The notes: a model not told the origin generated them from the sequence alone. A DNA stretch of 64,000 nt from Shewanella sp. CG12_big_fil_rev_8_21_14_0_65_47_15 (GCF_002783505.1 NZ_PFGL01000014.1:1-64000), one strand, 5' to 3'; shown: positions 27,721-37,532, counted from the first letter of the stretch. Program-made: numbers and translations.

Positions 27721-28578
27721 ATGAAGATCAATAAAGCCCTTATGCTCTTGGGTCTGTTAGCTGTCAGCCCAGCGACGTTAGCCGCAACTGGTATTGCCTT
27801 TATCCACGGTACGGGTCATCAGACCAATGCCTTAGCCGATTACTGGACGCCCGAATTTGTTAATTCGGTGCGCCAAGGTATTCCAGTGCCCAACAACTAC
27901 ACAGTGATCAACTGCGACTTTGACCAGTATATGTGGGAAGAAACTGCCGCAGGATGCCTCGCTACCCAGCTCAATAGCTTTATCCAAGCCAAAAATATCG
28001 ACGACTTGATCCTGCTGACCCACTCCAATGGCGGTAACGTCGTGCGCTGGATTTTATCTAATCCGACCTGGGATAGCCGTTATCCCGCGGTGATCAACGC
28101 GACCTCAAAGGTTATCGCCCTCGCACCTTCCAGTGCTGGTACGCCGCTGGCCGATGCCGTTAACCAAGGTAATGTCTTCGAAACCAGCTTAGGTTGGCTC
28201 CTCGGCTATGGCAGCAATGCGGTGAAACAACAGCAAGTTGGCTGGATGGCCAACTACAATAACACTTGGCTCTATGGCACTTCGGGTCGCCCATCCTTAG
28301 GTAAGCCCTTCGAAGTTGTCGTTGGCTCAGATGTGGACTCCGCGATTTGGGATAGCGATAGCTACTGCGCGGGTTATCAGTATCAGGTGGCACTCGAAAC
28401 CACCCAAAACTGGCTCGATAGCTGCTCCGACGGTTTCTTAAATTGCAGCTCGCAAAAGGCGGCAGGCACTGTCTGGTTTACCGATAAACAAAAGACCGGC
28501 GGCCAAGAGCCGTTGAGCCATCAGCAGAGCCGCCGTGCGTGCTTCAATCTAGACACGCTGATCCGCAATCATATTTAA
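27721..28578 (+). CDS. Secreted alpha/beta hydrolase (lipase-like)
   Basis: 285-aa exported protein: signal peptide MKINKALMLLGLLAVSPATLA, then a lipase-like fold with early GIAFIHGTGHQTN (oxyanion HG), nucleophile elbow LLTHSNGGNVVRW (Ser near 102; the first Gly of GxSxG is Thr), and a late His in EPLSHQQS (about 268). Several Cys pairs fit a periplasmic or extracellular location. Substrate unknown. An in-frame ATG 18 codons upstream precedes no signal peptide. Only 10 bp separate it from the following lipoprotein gene. Confidence 0.75.
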   Translation: MKINKALMLLGLLAVSPATLAATGIAFIHGTGHQTNALADYWTPEFVNSVRQGIPVPNNYTVINCDFDQYMWEETAAGCLATQLNSFIQAKNIDDLILLTHSNGGNVVRWILSNPTWDSRYPAVINATSKVIALAPSSAGTPLADAVNQGNVFETSLGWLLGYGSNAVKQQQVGWMANYNNTWLYGTSGRPSLGKPFEVVVGSDVDSAIWDSDSYCAGYQYQVALETTQNWLDSCSDGFLNCSSQKAAGTVWFTDKQKTGGQEPLSHQQSRRACFNLDTLIRNHI

Positions 28579-28588
28579 GGAGTTTCCC

Positions 28589-29923
28589 ATGCACACATTT
28601 ACACTCCGCACCTTAAGCAAAGCGGTCAGCCTCGTTATCTTAGGTGGCCTGCTCGGTGCCTGTCAGGATGAAGCGTCGACACCTGAGCCACAAAAAGAAG
28701 CCAGCCCTATGTATGCCAAGGGGTTAACCTTAACCGTGCCAAGCGATACCGATCTTGTCGACACTGAAATCGTCTCCCCAAGCCTAGCGCCCATCAATAC
28801 CAATACCGATTACGTCAGCTTTATCAGCCCACTCTACGGCGAATACCAAGCCAGTCAGCCCGTGCTTGAGCAGGCAAGCCAAAGTGATGAATATTGGCTT
28901 AATGTCACTGGCGCCGAGCTTAATGCGGGCGTGACGCTGACCATGAGCCAAGCGGCGAGTTTAGTACGTATTGCGCCCCGTAGTGATTTAAGTTCTGGTG
29001 CCCTAATGCACGCCGAGGCCATTGCCCCCGAACGCGTACAAATTCAGCGGATAGGCCAAGCACCACAGGGCAAAGCTGCGTCCAGCAGCCCACAAGCCAG
29101 CGAGTCTTTGGTTAAATCTATGGTCAGCGCCGAAGCCTTAGCCAGCGCGGGGCTGGTCGATGATTCCAGCGCACTGCAAATGTCTGAAAAGGCCACGGCC
29201 GGAGAATATCGCCTCCAAGTCAATCAACCTTTAACCCCTAGCGCCAATTACTTAGTGAATGTGAAGGAAAAAGGCTCGCCCTATCAACTGAGTCTGAAAG
29301 CCCCCACAGCGGTCGCGGCCGATGCGCAAAGCGTTGGTATCAAACTCGCCTTAAGTCAAAGTGATAATCAATTTGCGCCTCAGGCCAAACTCAAACAAGC
29401 CGATGGCGAAATCCAGACTATTGCCATGGTGAAACGAGGCGATACTTGGCAAGCCCAAATCCCCCAAGGCATGCAGCTAGCCAATAGCAATGCGGGTTTC
29501 AGTGAAATTGAAGTCACAGTACAAACCCAAGTCGATGGCCGCCCTGTGCAGCGCACGGTGAAGTCCGTCTTTAAGTCCTATGTGAATTCGGCCAGTATCA
29601 AGCCAGAAGTGCTGACCGTGTGGGATAAGGGGTTACCCAACCAAGTGAATTTTGAGCTAAACATCGCCGAGACCGGGCGTTTTGGCTTAAGCGGCGTGCT
29701 CACAGGCACCAATGCCGAAGGGCAAAGAGTCGCGATTATGCGCACCCAAGCGGCCAACTGGTTAACGCCAGAGTCCTCCAAACTCAAGCTGATGTTTGAC
29801 CCAAAGCTAATCCAAGCATCGGGTTTGCAACCGCCCTTCGAACTCAACGAGCTAGAGCTGCAGGATCAAGGGCAAATGGCGCGGTTAAGTTTTCAGGCCA
29901 ACGCACTGGTGCTTACTCGCTAA
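28589..29923 (+). CDS. Lipoprotein, possibly DUF4785-like
   Basis: 444-aa lipoprotein (lipobox LLGAC, Cys near residue 25; AAGGAG ribosome site). After a low-complexity stretch come beta-rich segments that look immunoglobulin-like (NLAETG-type strands, LSGVLTGTNAEGQRVAI near 365). The arrangement resembles DUF4785 proteins; I am not certain of the family. Cotranscribed with the secreted hydrolase 10 bp upstream, so it may be a partner, chaperone or surface anchor for it. A strong terminator follows. Confidence 0.65.
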   Translation: MHTFTLRTLSKAVSLVILGGLLGACQDEASTPEPQKEASPMYAKGLTLTVPSDTDLVDTEIVSPSLAPINTNTDYVSFISPLYGEYQASQPVLEQASQSDEYWLNVTGAELNAGVTLTMSQAASLVRIAPRSDLSSGALMHAEAIAPERVQIQRIGQAPQGKAASSSPQASESLVKSMVSAEALASAGLVDDSSALQMSEKATAGEYRLQVNQPLTPSANYLVNVKEKGSPYQLSLKAPTAVAADAQSVGIKLALSQSDNQFAPQAKLKQADGEIQTIAMVKRGDTWQAQIPQGMQLANSNAGFSEIEVTVQTQVDGRPVQRTVKSVFKSYVNSASIKPEVLTVWDKGLPNQVNFELNIAETGRFGLSGVLTGTNAEGQRVAIMRTQAANWLTPESSKLKLMFDPKLIQASGLQPPFELNELELQDQGQMARLSFQANALVLTR

Positions 29924-29969
29924 CTCAATTGAACCAAACCCTTCCCTTTTCTCCCTTCGCAACCGCTTT

Positions 29970-29999
29970 GAGTGCCCACCTTGGGCACTCTTTTTTTTT
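29970..29999 (+). terminator. Rho-independent terminator
   Basis: Perfect 9-bp stem GAGTGCCCA / TGGGCACTC with a short loop and nine T residues. It ends the hydrolase-lipoprotein operon. Confidence 0.9.
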
Positions 30000-30141
30000 G
30001 AGCACTGTTGCGAGCCAAGAGTACAGCCGCAAGCCGCCTCAACTTAATAACAAAGATTGCCGCGCTACAGCTCAAACTCACAACCCTGTGATAAACAGAG
30101 TGCCAAGCCATGCAATAGCGTCACAATGCCGATATAAAATT

Positions 30142-30237
30142 TACATTGATTACCTAGGGTTATTCCTTTTAAATAACAAAGGGTCTAGGCATAATGTCAA
30201 TGTTTTGACGTCATGCGAAATGATGACAATCAATGTA
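30142..30237. promoter_or_regulatory. Dyad-rich region upstream of the STAND regulator
   Basis: A perfect 10-bp inverted repeat TACATTGATT (30142-30151) / AATCAATGTA (30228-30237) frames a region with an inner dyad GTCAA-TGTT-TTGAC (30196-30209) and a GTCAT / ATGATGAC pair (30209-30227). The arrangement just before a DNA-binding regulator suggests operators for self-control. The rest of 30000-30320 shows no gene. Confidence 0.4.
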
Positions 30238-30320
30238 CAAAACGCGCTAACAATAAAAATAACAGCGACTCGCGGCTCCTTATTCCCCGCTAGAGTCGAT
30301 GCTCAAGCAATGGAAATCCT

Positions 30321-33300
30321 ATGAGTGACAGCACATTTTTTTTGGGTGAATGGCAAGTCAATCCCAGCGCCAACAGCCTGCTTCTGGGTAAGCAAGTTAA
30401 ACAGCTTGAGCCCAAGGCGATGGATGTGCTGTTATTTCTCTGCCAACGGGCGGGCGAAGTCATCAGCAGTGATGAAATAGTCAGCCACTGCTGGCCGGGT
30501 GTTGATACTGGCGACAACCCACTACATAAAATTATCAATCAGTTACGTAGAGCATTAGGCGATAGCGCCACCGATCCCACCTATATAGAAACCATACGCA
30601 AACGCGGCTATCGCACCTTAGCCGAGGTTCGTTTTCCCGTCGGCCACGAGGCCAGCGCCACGCCACAAACCTGGCAAGATGGCTCGCCATTTCCGGGTCT
30701 GCAAGCCTACAGCGCCAACTATGCCGACGTGTTCTTCGGCCGCAGCGAACAAATTAGCACGCTGCTGAATCGCATTAGCCAACAAATCCAATTTGGCCGC
30801 GCCTTCTGCTTAATTTTAGGCCCCAGTGGTAGCGGTAAATCCTCCTTAATTAATGCCGGTGTATTGCCCAACCTCATGGCCGCCAATGGCTTTAATGGCG
30901 TCGGCGTTGTGGCCTATAGCAGCCTCGATTTTGCCGATGTCAGCAAGGGACAACTGCTCACCGTACTGGCCAGTGCCATGCTCGACTGGGAGCTAAACGA
31001 CACCCCAGTATTTGAGGGAATGAGCGCCGATACGCTTGCCGCCAAGCTTGAGCAAGATCCGCAGAGCATTGTCGACATATGCAAACAAAGCCTTAAAAAT
31101 CAGACTTATGCTACGCCACGCTTTGCCTTATTTATCGACCGATTAGAGGTCTTATTATCATCGCCGCTATTTAGCGACACCGAGCGCACAGTATTTGTTG
31201 AACTGCTGGAACAACTCGCCACCTCTAAGGCCGTGATTATCATCAGTGCCTGTCGTAACGATTTTTATCCTTTACTTGTGGGCTACCCAAGCTTAATGGC
31301 CGGCAAATCTCGCGGCGCACACTTTGACTTAGCGCCGCCGACACGCACCGAGCTGCTGCAGATGATCCGCCTGCCAGCCGTTGCCGCCAATTTAACTTGG
31401 GAAATCGATAGCGACACCGCCATGCCGCTCGATGAAATGCTCTGTAGCGATGCCGCCAGCAACCCAGATGCGCTGCCTATGTTGCAATACACCTTGCAGG
31501 CGCTGTATTTACAGCGAAGCGACGATGACAAACTATTAGTCTCTGTGTATCGCACCTTAGGCGGTATCGAAGGCGCTATCGGTAAAAATGCCGAACAGGC
31601 CATCTCCCATTTAACCGAGGCCGAAAAAGCCAGTCTGCCGCGGATTTTGTCCCTGCTAGTCACCCTGCGTGAGGATGAAAAATCCATCACTAGCCGCACC
31701 GCCCGCTGGTCACAGTTGCAAAACTCGGCCGAAACCGCCCTAGTGCAAGCCATGGTCGATAGCCGCTTATTTGTGTCCCATCTGCAAAATGGTGAGCCCT
31801 GTTTTAGCATCGCCCACGAAGCTCTGCTGCGCCGCTGGCCAAGGGCAACGGCGTGGATCAGCGAACATAACGACAGCCTTAGCATTAAGAGCCGACTACA
31901 GCATTTATCCCAACGCTGGCTAAGCGAAGCTAAACACAGCGCCTATTTGCTGGCCGAGGGAAAGCCCTTAAAAGAGGCCCAAAGCCTCAGGCAAAACCCC
32001 TTGTTTGACTTAGACGAGCGGGAAACCGACTTTATTGCCGCTTCCAGCAAACGCGCCACTATGCTGCGCTGGACGAGGCGCATCACAGTCGCCCTGCTGT
32101 GCGTCCTCACCTTAACCTCAGTCATGATGAGCGTTCGCAGTATCGAAGCCGAAAAGCTGGCCCAGCAAAAACGCCTCGCCGCCGAAGATCTGCTCGGGTT
32201 TATGGTGGGTGACTTCGCCGATAAGATGCGCGGTATCGGCCGGATGGACTTACTCGATGGCATCAGTAATAAGGCCTTGGAATATTTCACGGATTTTTCC
32301 AGCCAAGACGATGAAAAGTACTTAAGCTTCGATGCCCGCTTCCAACATGGGCAGACCTTAGAGGCCATGGGCGAAGTCGCCTATTCACGCAATAAAATCG
32401 ATGAAGCCCGCAGCGCTCTACTCGCAGCGCAAGAAAAAATGCTGCCGCTGCTCGAATTGCAGCCAGACAACTTAGCCCTGCTAAAAACCTTAGGCGCCAA
32501 TGCCTTTTGGTTGGGTCAGCTTAAATATGATGTGAGTGATTGGGCCGCATCGCGCCCCTTCTTCGAACAGTATTTAGTCTATAGCCAAACCATGTATGCC
32601 CTAGCGCCAGAGGATAAAGATGCGCTGATGGAGCTGTCCTATGCCCATAACACCTTGGGCTCAGTGTCGATGAAGCAACAGGAGTTTGCTAAGGCACAGC
32701 AAGATTTTGAGGAGTCGCTAAGACTTAAATTGCTCGCCTTGGCAAAAGCGCCTGAGGATAGTCAGTTAATTGCAGATGTGGCCGATACAAGATCTTGGTT
32801 AGCGAGTGCTGCGGTTTCACAAGGTGATGTACTTTCCGCAATACAAATCCACACTCAGCTCCAACAAGAATTAAGCAAAAATATCAAACAGCCATATATA
32901 TTAGATAGATTATCAGGTAGCCATCAAATTTTAGCTGAATTATATGATTATCAAAACCTACCTGAACAGGCCCTTCAACAGGCTAAACTCGGCTTTGAAG
33001 CAATATCTAATGCACTTATGTTAGACCCACAAAATGATATTTGGAAAAAGCAAAAATATTATTTCAAATTCATGATTTTATCATTTTCAGACACTGAAAA
33101 TGATGACCTCAATAATTTAAAAAACATCCTTGATTCAGATATTGACTTAGCGTCTTCACAAAAAAGAGATGAAGTTTATGCAAATTATTTTCTTGCATCC
33201 GCTCAATACCTGCAACGCCACGGTAAAATGAAGGAAAGCTTAGCCTATGCCTTACAAGCAAGAGAAGAGTATCTTAAACTATCAAAAAAATTTACTCAAA

Positions 33301-33548
33301 ACCTTCACTATATTTCTAGCTTATCTAAAAGCATTCTTCTTGAAGCTAAGATAGCTAAAGACAATAATACCTTGCATGATCTCTGCAACATCTCAAAAAA
33401 TTTACTATTTCCCATAGTAAAAAAGGAAAAATCACCTAAATTCACAGTGCCTTATGTTAAATCTCTTGATTGTTTAGGAGAATTTACAAAAGATAAGTCA
33501 CTAGAGAACTTACTGTTAAAATCACACATAGATAATATTAAATTTTAA
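30321..33548 (+). CDS. Giant membrane regulator: winged helix - STAND NTPase - TM - TPR
   Basis: 1075-aa protein. Residues 1-105 are an OmpR/CadC-type winged helix ([35 protein letters not shown]). About 122-560 is a STAND-type NTPase: [18 protein letters not shown], Walker [10 protein letters not shown] (167-175), acidic [10 protein letters not shown], and a winged-helix-like end [19 protein letters not shown] block. One membrane helix follows (about 588-606), then TPR-like repeats to the end. So the DNA-binding and NTPase parts are cytoplasmic and the TPR sensor is probably periplasmic, a ToxR/CadC layout with an NTPase inserted. From about residue 827 base composition turns strongly AT-rich. 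Two small related proteins follow. Confidence 0.85.
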   Translation: MSDSTFFLGEWQVNPSANSLLLGKQVKQLEPKAMDVLLFLCQRAGEVISSDEIVSHCWPGVDTGDNPLHKIINQLRRALGDSATDPTYIETIRKRGYRTLAEVRFPVGHEASATPQTWQDGSPFPGLQAYSANYADVFFGRSEQISTLLNRISQQIQFGRAFCLILGPSGSGKSSLINAGVLPNLMAANGFNGVGVVAYSSLDFADVSKGQLLTVLASAMLDWELNDTPVFEGMSADTLAAKLEQDPQSIVDICKQSLKNQTYATPRFALFIDRLEVLLSSPLFSDTERTVFVELLEQLATSKAVIIISACRNDFYPLLVGYPSLMAGKSRGAHFDLAPPTRTELLQMIRLPAVAANLTWEIDSDTAMPLDEMLCSDAASNPDALPMLQYTLQALYLQRSDDDKLLVSVYRTLGGIEGAIGKNAEQAISHLTEAEKASLPRILSLLVTLREDEKSITSRTARWSQLQNSAETALVQAMVDSRLFVSHLQNGEPCFSIAHEALLRRWPRATAWISEHNDSLSIKSRLQHLSQRWLSEAKHSAYLLAEGKPLKEAQSLRQNPLFDLDERETDFIAASSKRATMLRWTRRITVALLCVLTLTSVMMSVRSIEAEKLAQQKRLAAEDLLGFMVGDFADKMRGIGRMDLLDGISNKALEYFTDFSSQDDEKYLSFDARFQHGQTLEAMGEVAYSRNKIDEARSALLAAQEKMLPLLELQPDNLALLKTLGANAFWLGQLKYDVSDWAASRPFFEQYLVYSQTMYALAPEDKDALMELSYAHNTLGSVSMKQQEFAKAQQDFEESLRLKLLALAKAPEDSQLIADVADTRSWLASAAVSQGDVLSAIQIHTQLQQELSKNIKQPYILDRLSGSHQILAELYDYQNLPEQALQQAKLGFEAISNALMLDPQNDIWKKQKYYFKFMILSFSDTENDDLNNLKNILDSDIDLASSQKRDEVYANYFLASAQYLQRHGKMKESLAYALQAREEYLKLSKKFTQNLHYISSLSKSILLEAKIAKDNNTLHDLCNISKNLLFPIVKKEKSPKFTVPYVKSLDCLGEFTKDKSLENLLLKSHIDNIKF

Positions 33549-33568
33549 CCCAAGAAAAGGAAGTTAAT

Positions 33569-33946
33569 ATGTTAGCACCACAAGGTTTAGCTCAATTTGT
33601 AAAAGTGAATGTCACCTTAGAAAATGGTGAACCTGTATTTATCTATACCGATGCAGACGGTCAACAGTGCCCAGGTGATGTGACTGTTACTCAAGCGGGT
33701 ACAGTTACTTACCTGCTTAATGATCAGACTGGTAAAGGTTTAAAATTTGTCGGTGTGGGTTTTGTGACCCCGTTTGATGAAATTGTCGATGCAGTGACCA
33801 TTAGCAGCGATGGTATGTTAGTGCAAGTCGTGGATCTCGATAGAACACCAGGCACCACTAAGTTCCAATTTGTGTTGAGCAATACCACGAATACCTTACT
33901 GGTGTTAAGTCCAGATCCTCAGATTATCAATCGTGGTCAAGACTAA
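33569..33946 (+). CDS. Small DP-EP-type protein, no signal peptide
   Basis: 125-aa soluble, beta-rich protein beginning 20 bp after the STAND regulator with an AAGGAAG ribosome site, so likely cotranscribed with it. It ends in [17 protein letters not shown] recall such proteins labelled DP-EP family, function unknown. It aligns along its length with the C-terminal half of the next gene's product (shared GxVxxTxxxTxTYxL, KGLxxxGxGFxxPFD, SPDPxIxNR). With no export signal it would be cytoplasmic. A terminator separates it from the second copy. Confidence 0.7.
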   Translation: MLAPQGLAQFVKVNVTLENGEPVFIYTDADGQQCPGDVTVTQAGTVTYLLNDQTGKGLKFVGVGFVTPFDEIVDAVTISSDGMLVQVVDLDRTPGTTKFQFVLSNTTNTLLVLSPDPQIINRGQD

Positions 33947-33955
33947 AGTTGATTT

Positions 33956-33981
33956 GGGACAGCCAACCCTGTCTCTTTTTT
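33956..33981 (+). terminator. Terminator between the two DP-EP-type genes
   Basis: 7-bp stem GGGACAG / CTGTCTC (one G-T pair) with a 6-nt loop and six T residues. It separates the regulator-plus-small-protein unit from the exported paralogue. Confidence 0.65.
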
Positions 33982-34040
33982 ACTAGCCCCAACAATCATA
34001 CTTAAATACATAAAACTAATTGAATTTAAATGGAATTATA

Positions 34041-34784
34041 ATGAAAAAAACGCTGATAACACTAGCACTCATCACCGCATCCTTAACCGCTCAGGCCGCG
34101 ACTCAAGTTGAAATCGACCAAGCCCTTGCGCCAGTGAAAACCCCTGCCGATTTACAGCAACTTCTCAATGCACCGTCACCACTGGACGCCTTAGCCGGTA
34201 ACTTACCGCTGTTCCTCGACAGCATCACTGGGCTTGCACAGGGCCAAAATATCAGTTTTGATAAACAGTTACTCTCTGCCCCCTTGACCGCCACCGAGGT
34301 CTATCACATTTTGGCCTTGTTTGGTCAGCAAACACACATCGCCCAATATCAAGGCGCCGCCATAGTGACTGCGTCTGATACATTACTGTTAAACAATACA
34401 GCCCTGCCAGTGTGTGCCACCAACGCCCCGATTGAGTTAATGGTCACCCTCGATAGTCAAAAGCAGGCGCAGTTCCACTATGCCCAAGCGGGAATTGAAT
34501 GTGATGGCAATGTGGAACTCACTGAAAATGCCACCATCACTTACCAGTTAGTCCCACAGCCAACATCACCTAAGGGACTGCGCTTAACTGGCGCTGGCTT
34601 TACCAATCCCTTTGATGGACATATTGAGACGGTCAGCGTCAGTGCCGATGGCCAAAGCATCCAATTGCAAAACAATATTCAAAATAGCGGTGTCAGCAAG
34701 TATCAATTTATTTTTGCCACAGAGGAAAATGATTTGCTGTTGGTAAGTCCTGATCCTGAAATTACTAATCGCCCACAAAACTAA
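34041..34784 (+). CDS. Exported DP-EP-type protein with extra N-terminal domain
   Basis: 247-aa protein with a clear signal peptide (MKKTLITLALITASLTAQA). Residues about 20-125 form a helical, Leu-rich domain of unknown kind; about 128-247 is the same beta-rich domain as the 125-aa protein upstream, ending LLLVSPDPEITNRPQN. The ATG at 34041 has GGAA at 6 nt and opens the signal peptide; an upstream in-frame TTG is rejected. Probably periplasmic, where it could meet the TPR part of the membrane regulator (inference). Terminator follows. Confidence 0.7.
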   Translation: MKKTLITLALITASLTAQAATQVEIDQALAPVKTPADLQQLLNAPSPLDALAGNLPLFLDSITGLAQGQNISFDKQLLSAPLTATEVYHILALFGQQTHIAQYQGAAIVTASDTLLLNNTALPVCATNAPIELMVTLDSQKQAQFHYAQAGIECDGNVELTENATITYQLVPQPTSPKGLRLTGAGFTNPFDGHIETVSVSADGQSIQLQNNIQNSGVSKYQFIFATEENDLLLVSPDPEITNRPQN

Positions 34785-34796
34785 TTTTTGATAAAG

Positions 34797-34823
34797 GGAC
34801 TGCTGAGCAGTCCCCCTTTTTTC
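34797..34823 (+). terminator. Rho-independent terminator
   Basis: Perfect 8-bp stem GGGACTGC / GCAGTCCC with a TGA loop and a T-run, just after the exported DP-EP-type gene. Confidence 0.85.
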
Positions 34824-35117
34824 CTTCCTGACCCCCTCTGCTTGCCGCTGCCAAACGCCTTAGCTAGCCAATTACCCCCCCCCTTTTAGCCAATTCTTCT
34901 TTGCAAATTTGCGCATTATTTCACCTTTACACGACACAAATCGCGCCGAATCGACGTGAAGATTACCCTAAATCATTCGAAAGCTAATTTTTATTCATTT
35001 ATAAACAATAGGTTAAACCAGAAGGTAAGCAGAAGGTATCTTTTCTTCCGCCAGAATAAAGTCATCCTCAGAAAAGCGCCTAGCGCAGATGATTAAAGTT
35101 CACGGAGAAAGATAACA
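34824..35117. other. Intergenic region with a C9 tract
   Basis: Nearly 300 bp without a gene before the diguanylate cyclase. A run of nine C residues (34875-34883) followed by TTTT is the only marked feature; such tracts can change length by slippage. It presumably holds the cyclase promoter. Confidence 0.4.
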
Positions 35118-36137
35118 ATGACAAACTCACCGAAACTGGCTCGCCAACAACCCGCCTTATCCATTGTCGATGATGCTGCATTGCCCGCAACTCAACCTGC
35201 AAAGAGTGCCGAGCTACCGCTGAACTTTTTCGAGCATTCTTCCCTCGAGACCATTGAGATCTTTATTCAACATTTAACCGAGGCTGTGATCTTAGTGAAT
35301 GCCAATGGGTTTATCCGTTCGTGCAATCGGCGCAGTGCCGAGCTGCTCGATTGCCCGCAGGCGAGTTTAAAGGGTCAAGACTGGCGCAATTTTTTGACCG
35401 AACATCATCAAGCGCGCTATGACAATCTCCTGAGCCACGATGTGCAACTAGGCACCAACTGTGGTCACCCCGTGCAGCACCCCGCGCAGGAAACCACTCT
35501 GATCTGCGCCTCTGGCAAGGCCAAAGATATTGAGTTATCCATCTCTTATATTCCCAGCCATGAACCTATGTTCGTCATGGTGATGCACGATTTAACTCAG
35601 CATAAGGCGGAAAACCAAAAGCTGCGCAAGTTAGCCGCCACCGACTCCCTCACCCAACTGGCCAACCGTCGCTATTTCGATGAAATGCTGCAACAGCACT
35701 GGGAAGAATGCACCGCCAAACAGCGCCCCATCAGCGTAGTCATTATCGATGTGGATTATTTTAAAGTGTTCAACGATCAGTTTGGTCATATCCAAGGTGA
35801 TGAATGCCTTAGAAAAATTGCCAAAGTGATTGCCACTATTGTGCCTATCGACATTGGTCTTGCCGCCCGCTACGGCGGCGAAGAATTTGCGCTAATCCTG
35901 CCTAATCACAATGCCAAAATGGCACTCACTATTGCGCAAAAAATCCAGCAAGGCATTAATGCCCTGCGCTTCACAGAGCAAGGGCTGCGCGATTATGTCG
36001 CTGTGAGTGCCAGCCAAGGCATTGCCAGTGAAATCAACGGACAGTTCCGCACCTCACTCGCCATGCTGTGCGCCGCCGATACGGCCCTTTACCGTGCTAA
36101 GGCCGATGGTCGCGATAGAATTAATGCCTCCCTGTGA
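35118..36137 (+). CDS. PAS-GGDEF diguanylate cyclase
   Basis: 339-aa soluble protein. A PAS domain (about 45-165; [20 protein letters not shown]) is followed by a GGDEF domain (about 170-335) with [22 protein letters not shown] and active-site GGEEF at 253-257. The intact GGEEF predicts c-di-GMP synthesis. The inhibitory RxxD site five residues before is absent (IGLAARY), so product inhibition through it is unlikely. There is no membrane helix; the PAS domain should sense a cytoplasmic cue. It stands alone, near the STAND regulator genes. Confidence 0.93.
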   Translation: MTNSPKLARQQPALSIVDDAALPATQPAKSAELPLNFFEHSSLETIEIFIQHLTEAVILVNANGFIRSCNRRSAELLDCPQASLKGQDWRNFLTEHHQARYDNLLSHDVQLGTNCGHPVQHPAQETTLICASGKAKDIELSISYIPSHEPMFVMVMHDLTQHKAENQKLRKLAATDSLTQLANRRYFDEMLQQHWEECTAKQRPISVVIIDVDYFKVFNDQFGHIQGDECLRKIAKVIATIVPIDIGLAARYGGEEFALILPNHNAKMALTIAQKIQQGINALRFTEQGLRDYVAVSASQGIASEINGQFRTSLAMLCAADTALYRAKADGRDRINASL

Positions 36138-36197
36138 TGGTGTTTATCGGAAATAAAGCCAAAGGGTTATACATGACATAACCCAAGGATATCGCCC

Positions 36198-37205
36198 ATG
36201 AAAACCTCAAAAAGCTTATATTCTGGTTCGAATAGCCTAACTCAAGGTGTATCTCAAGATATAGCTCAAGAGACGCCAGAAAATACGGCTAATATACGCC
36301 TCTTAGGCACGGGGACACTCGATGTTTTCACCTTTCAAGCTTGGATAAAAACCCAACATGGGGGGTTGGTCTTTCAATATTTGAGTGAGTTCAATCATAC
36401 CGGCTTTATGGTAAAAATTAATGCAATTGGCCATATTGAATCGGTCGTTAATAGTCGGTTATTGTCTATTGAAATGATATCAATTCCAGGTGGACTCAAT
36501 GATGATTATTGGCATTTATTATCCATCAGCTATCAATACCATAGGCTAAAATGCTATATCGATGGGGATGAAGTCGAACTTCAGCAGCAAATTATGCCCT
36601 TAACGGTTCAAAATACATTAAAGGGCATATGCGCTGAAACTGCATTGTTCGAGGGGGAGATTACCAACATCAGTTTAATTGAAAACTGCTTAATAGATAG
36701 TCAAATCCTAGACTATTATCGGCAGCCATATGCTCAAGCATCCATCGCTGCTAATAATCTTTATACTTATCCAGATAAACAGCCACAAATGAATATCGAT
36801 TCAAACCCGTTTTATTCAGTAAGACAAGAAGTGATGCTGATTGTTTTTAACGATACCGAATATCAATTTATTAAAAATGCCTTAAACACGAATAACTTTA
36901 ACAAACAACTCCCCAATAGTATTCCCGCCAATGAGCGTTGCGCTTATATCATTGAGTCAAACAATCACACTTGGCCACACTTTATTTATCAAGCAAACTA
37001 TATTGCCGAAGAAAAACCCGATATTGAATTAACTTTTGATATATTAAAATCCCTCACCCCGAACCGTTCCCATGTTCATTTACAGCTCGCTAATGAACTG
37101 ACCTTTGATTGCTTTATCAGCCAATCTACCCCGAGTCGATTAATCGCCGAAATTCGTATCAGCGAAATCAGGAGTGAAGAGGCGCGCCCCTTATATCGTC
37201 GATAA
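36198..37205 (+). CDS. LamG-like protein with unknown C-terminal domain
   Basis: 335-aa protein without a signal peptide; AAGGATATC ribosome site. Residues about 40-180 read as a laminin-G/concanavalin-like jelly roll (FTFQAWIKTQHGGLVFQY, YWHLLSISYQYHRLKCYIDG). Residues about 210-330 form a beta-rich domain opening EVMLIVFNDTEYQFIKNAL that weakly recalls aegerolysin-like or lectin-like folds; this is a guess. Base composition is AT-rich compared with flanking genes, suggesting transfer. Sixty bases after the cyclase gene; an intergenic repeat follows. Function unknown. Confidence 0.6.
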   Translation: MKTSKSLYSGSNSLTQGVSQDIAQETPENTANIRLLGTGTLDVFTFQAWIKTQHGGLVFQYLSEFNHTGFMVKINAIGHIESVVNSRLLSIEMISIPGGLNDDYWHLLSISYQYHRLKCYIDGDEVELQQQIMPLTVQNTLKGICAETALFEGEITNISLIENCLIDSQILDYYRQPYAQASIAANNLYTYPDKQPQMNIDSNPFYSVRQEVMLIVFNDTEYQFIKNALNTNNFNKQLPNSIPANERCAYIIESNNHTWPHFIYQANYIAEEKPDIELTFDILKSLTPNRSHVHLQLANELTFDCFISQSTPSRLIAEIRISEIRSEEARPLYRR

Positions 37206-37288
37206 CAAATGCCACTCTGCCATTAATGGCATAAGCGGCCTTTGGCCCTAAATAGCCGTTTCGAATTGTGGGTGACTTTATAGGTCGA

Positions 37289-37381
37289 GCAGGGTATCGC
37301 TAAGCTGGCCCTCTGCGCCATGGATGGCACGGTGGAGCCCTCAGGGAAGAGTTCATGGCGTGCCTGCGTGCGATACCCTGC
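37289..37381. repeat. 93-bp intergenic element with 12-bp terminal inverted repeats
   Basis: Bounded by a perfect inverted repeat GCAGGGTATCGC (37289-37300) / GCGATACCCTGC (37370-37381). The interior holds GCCATGGATGGC, CGGTGGAGC, AGGGAAGAG and CATGGCGTG in the same order as the element at 113-222. It looks like a REP/MITE-type dispersed repeat. The surrounding 37206-37532 has no gene; it also shows a palindrome TGCCATTAATGGCA near 37217. Confidence 0.7.
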
Positions 37382-37532
37382 GATGTAGCATACTTAGGAT
37401 CAGTTATTTAGCACGATCACCACAGTGTAATCTAATACCTTGCTAGCCTAGCGGCGTATTTTAGGGCAAACTCAGCGTCCTTACCCCTTGGAGTCCTTCC
37501 ACGGTACGCAATCGCACGCTATAAGGTGACAC

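Noticed and set aside
31283..31885. 200-codon minus-strand frame
   Set aside because: Antisense to the NTPase part of the STAND regulator, whose motifs are clear.
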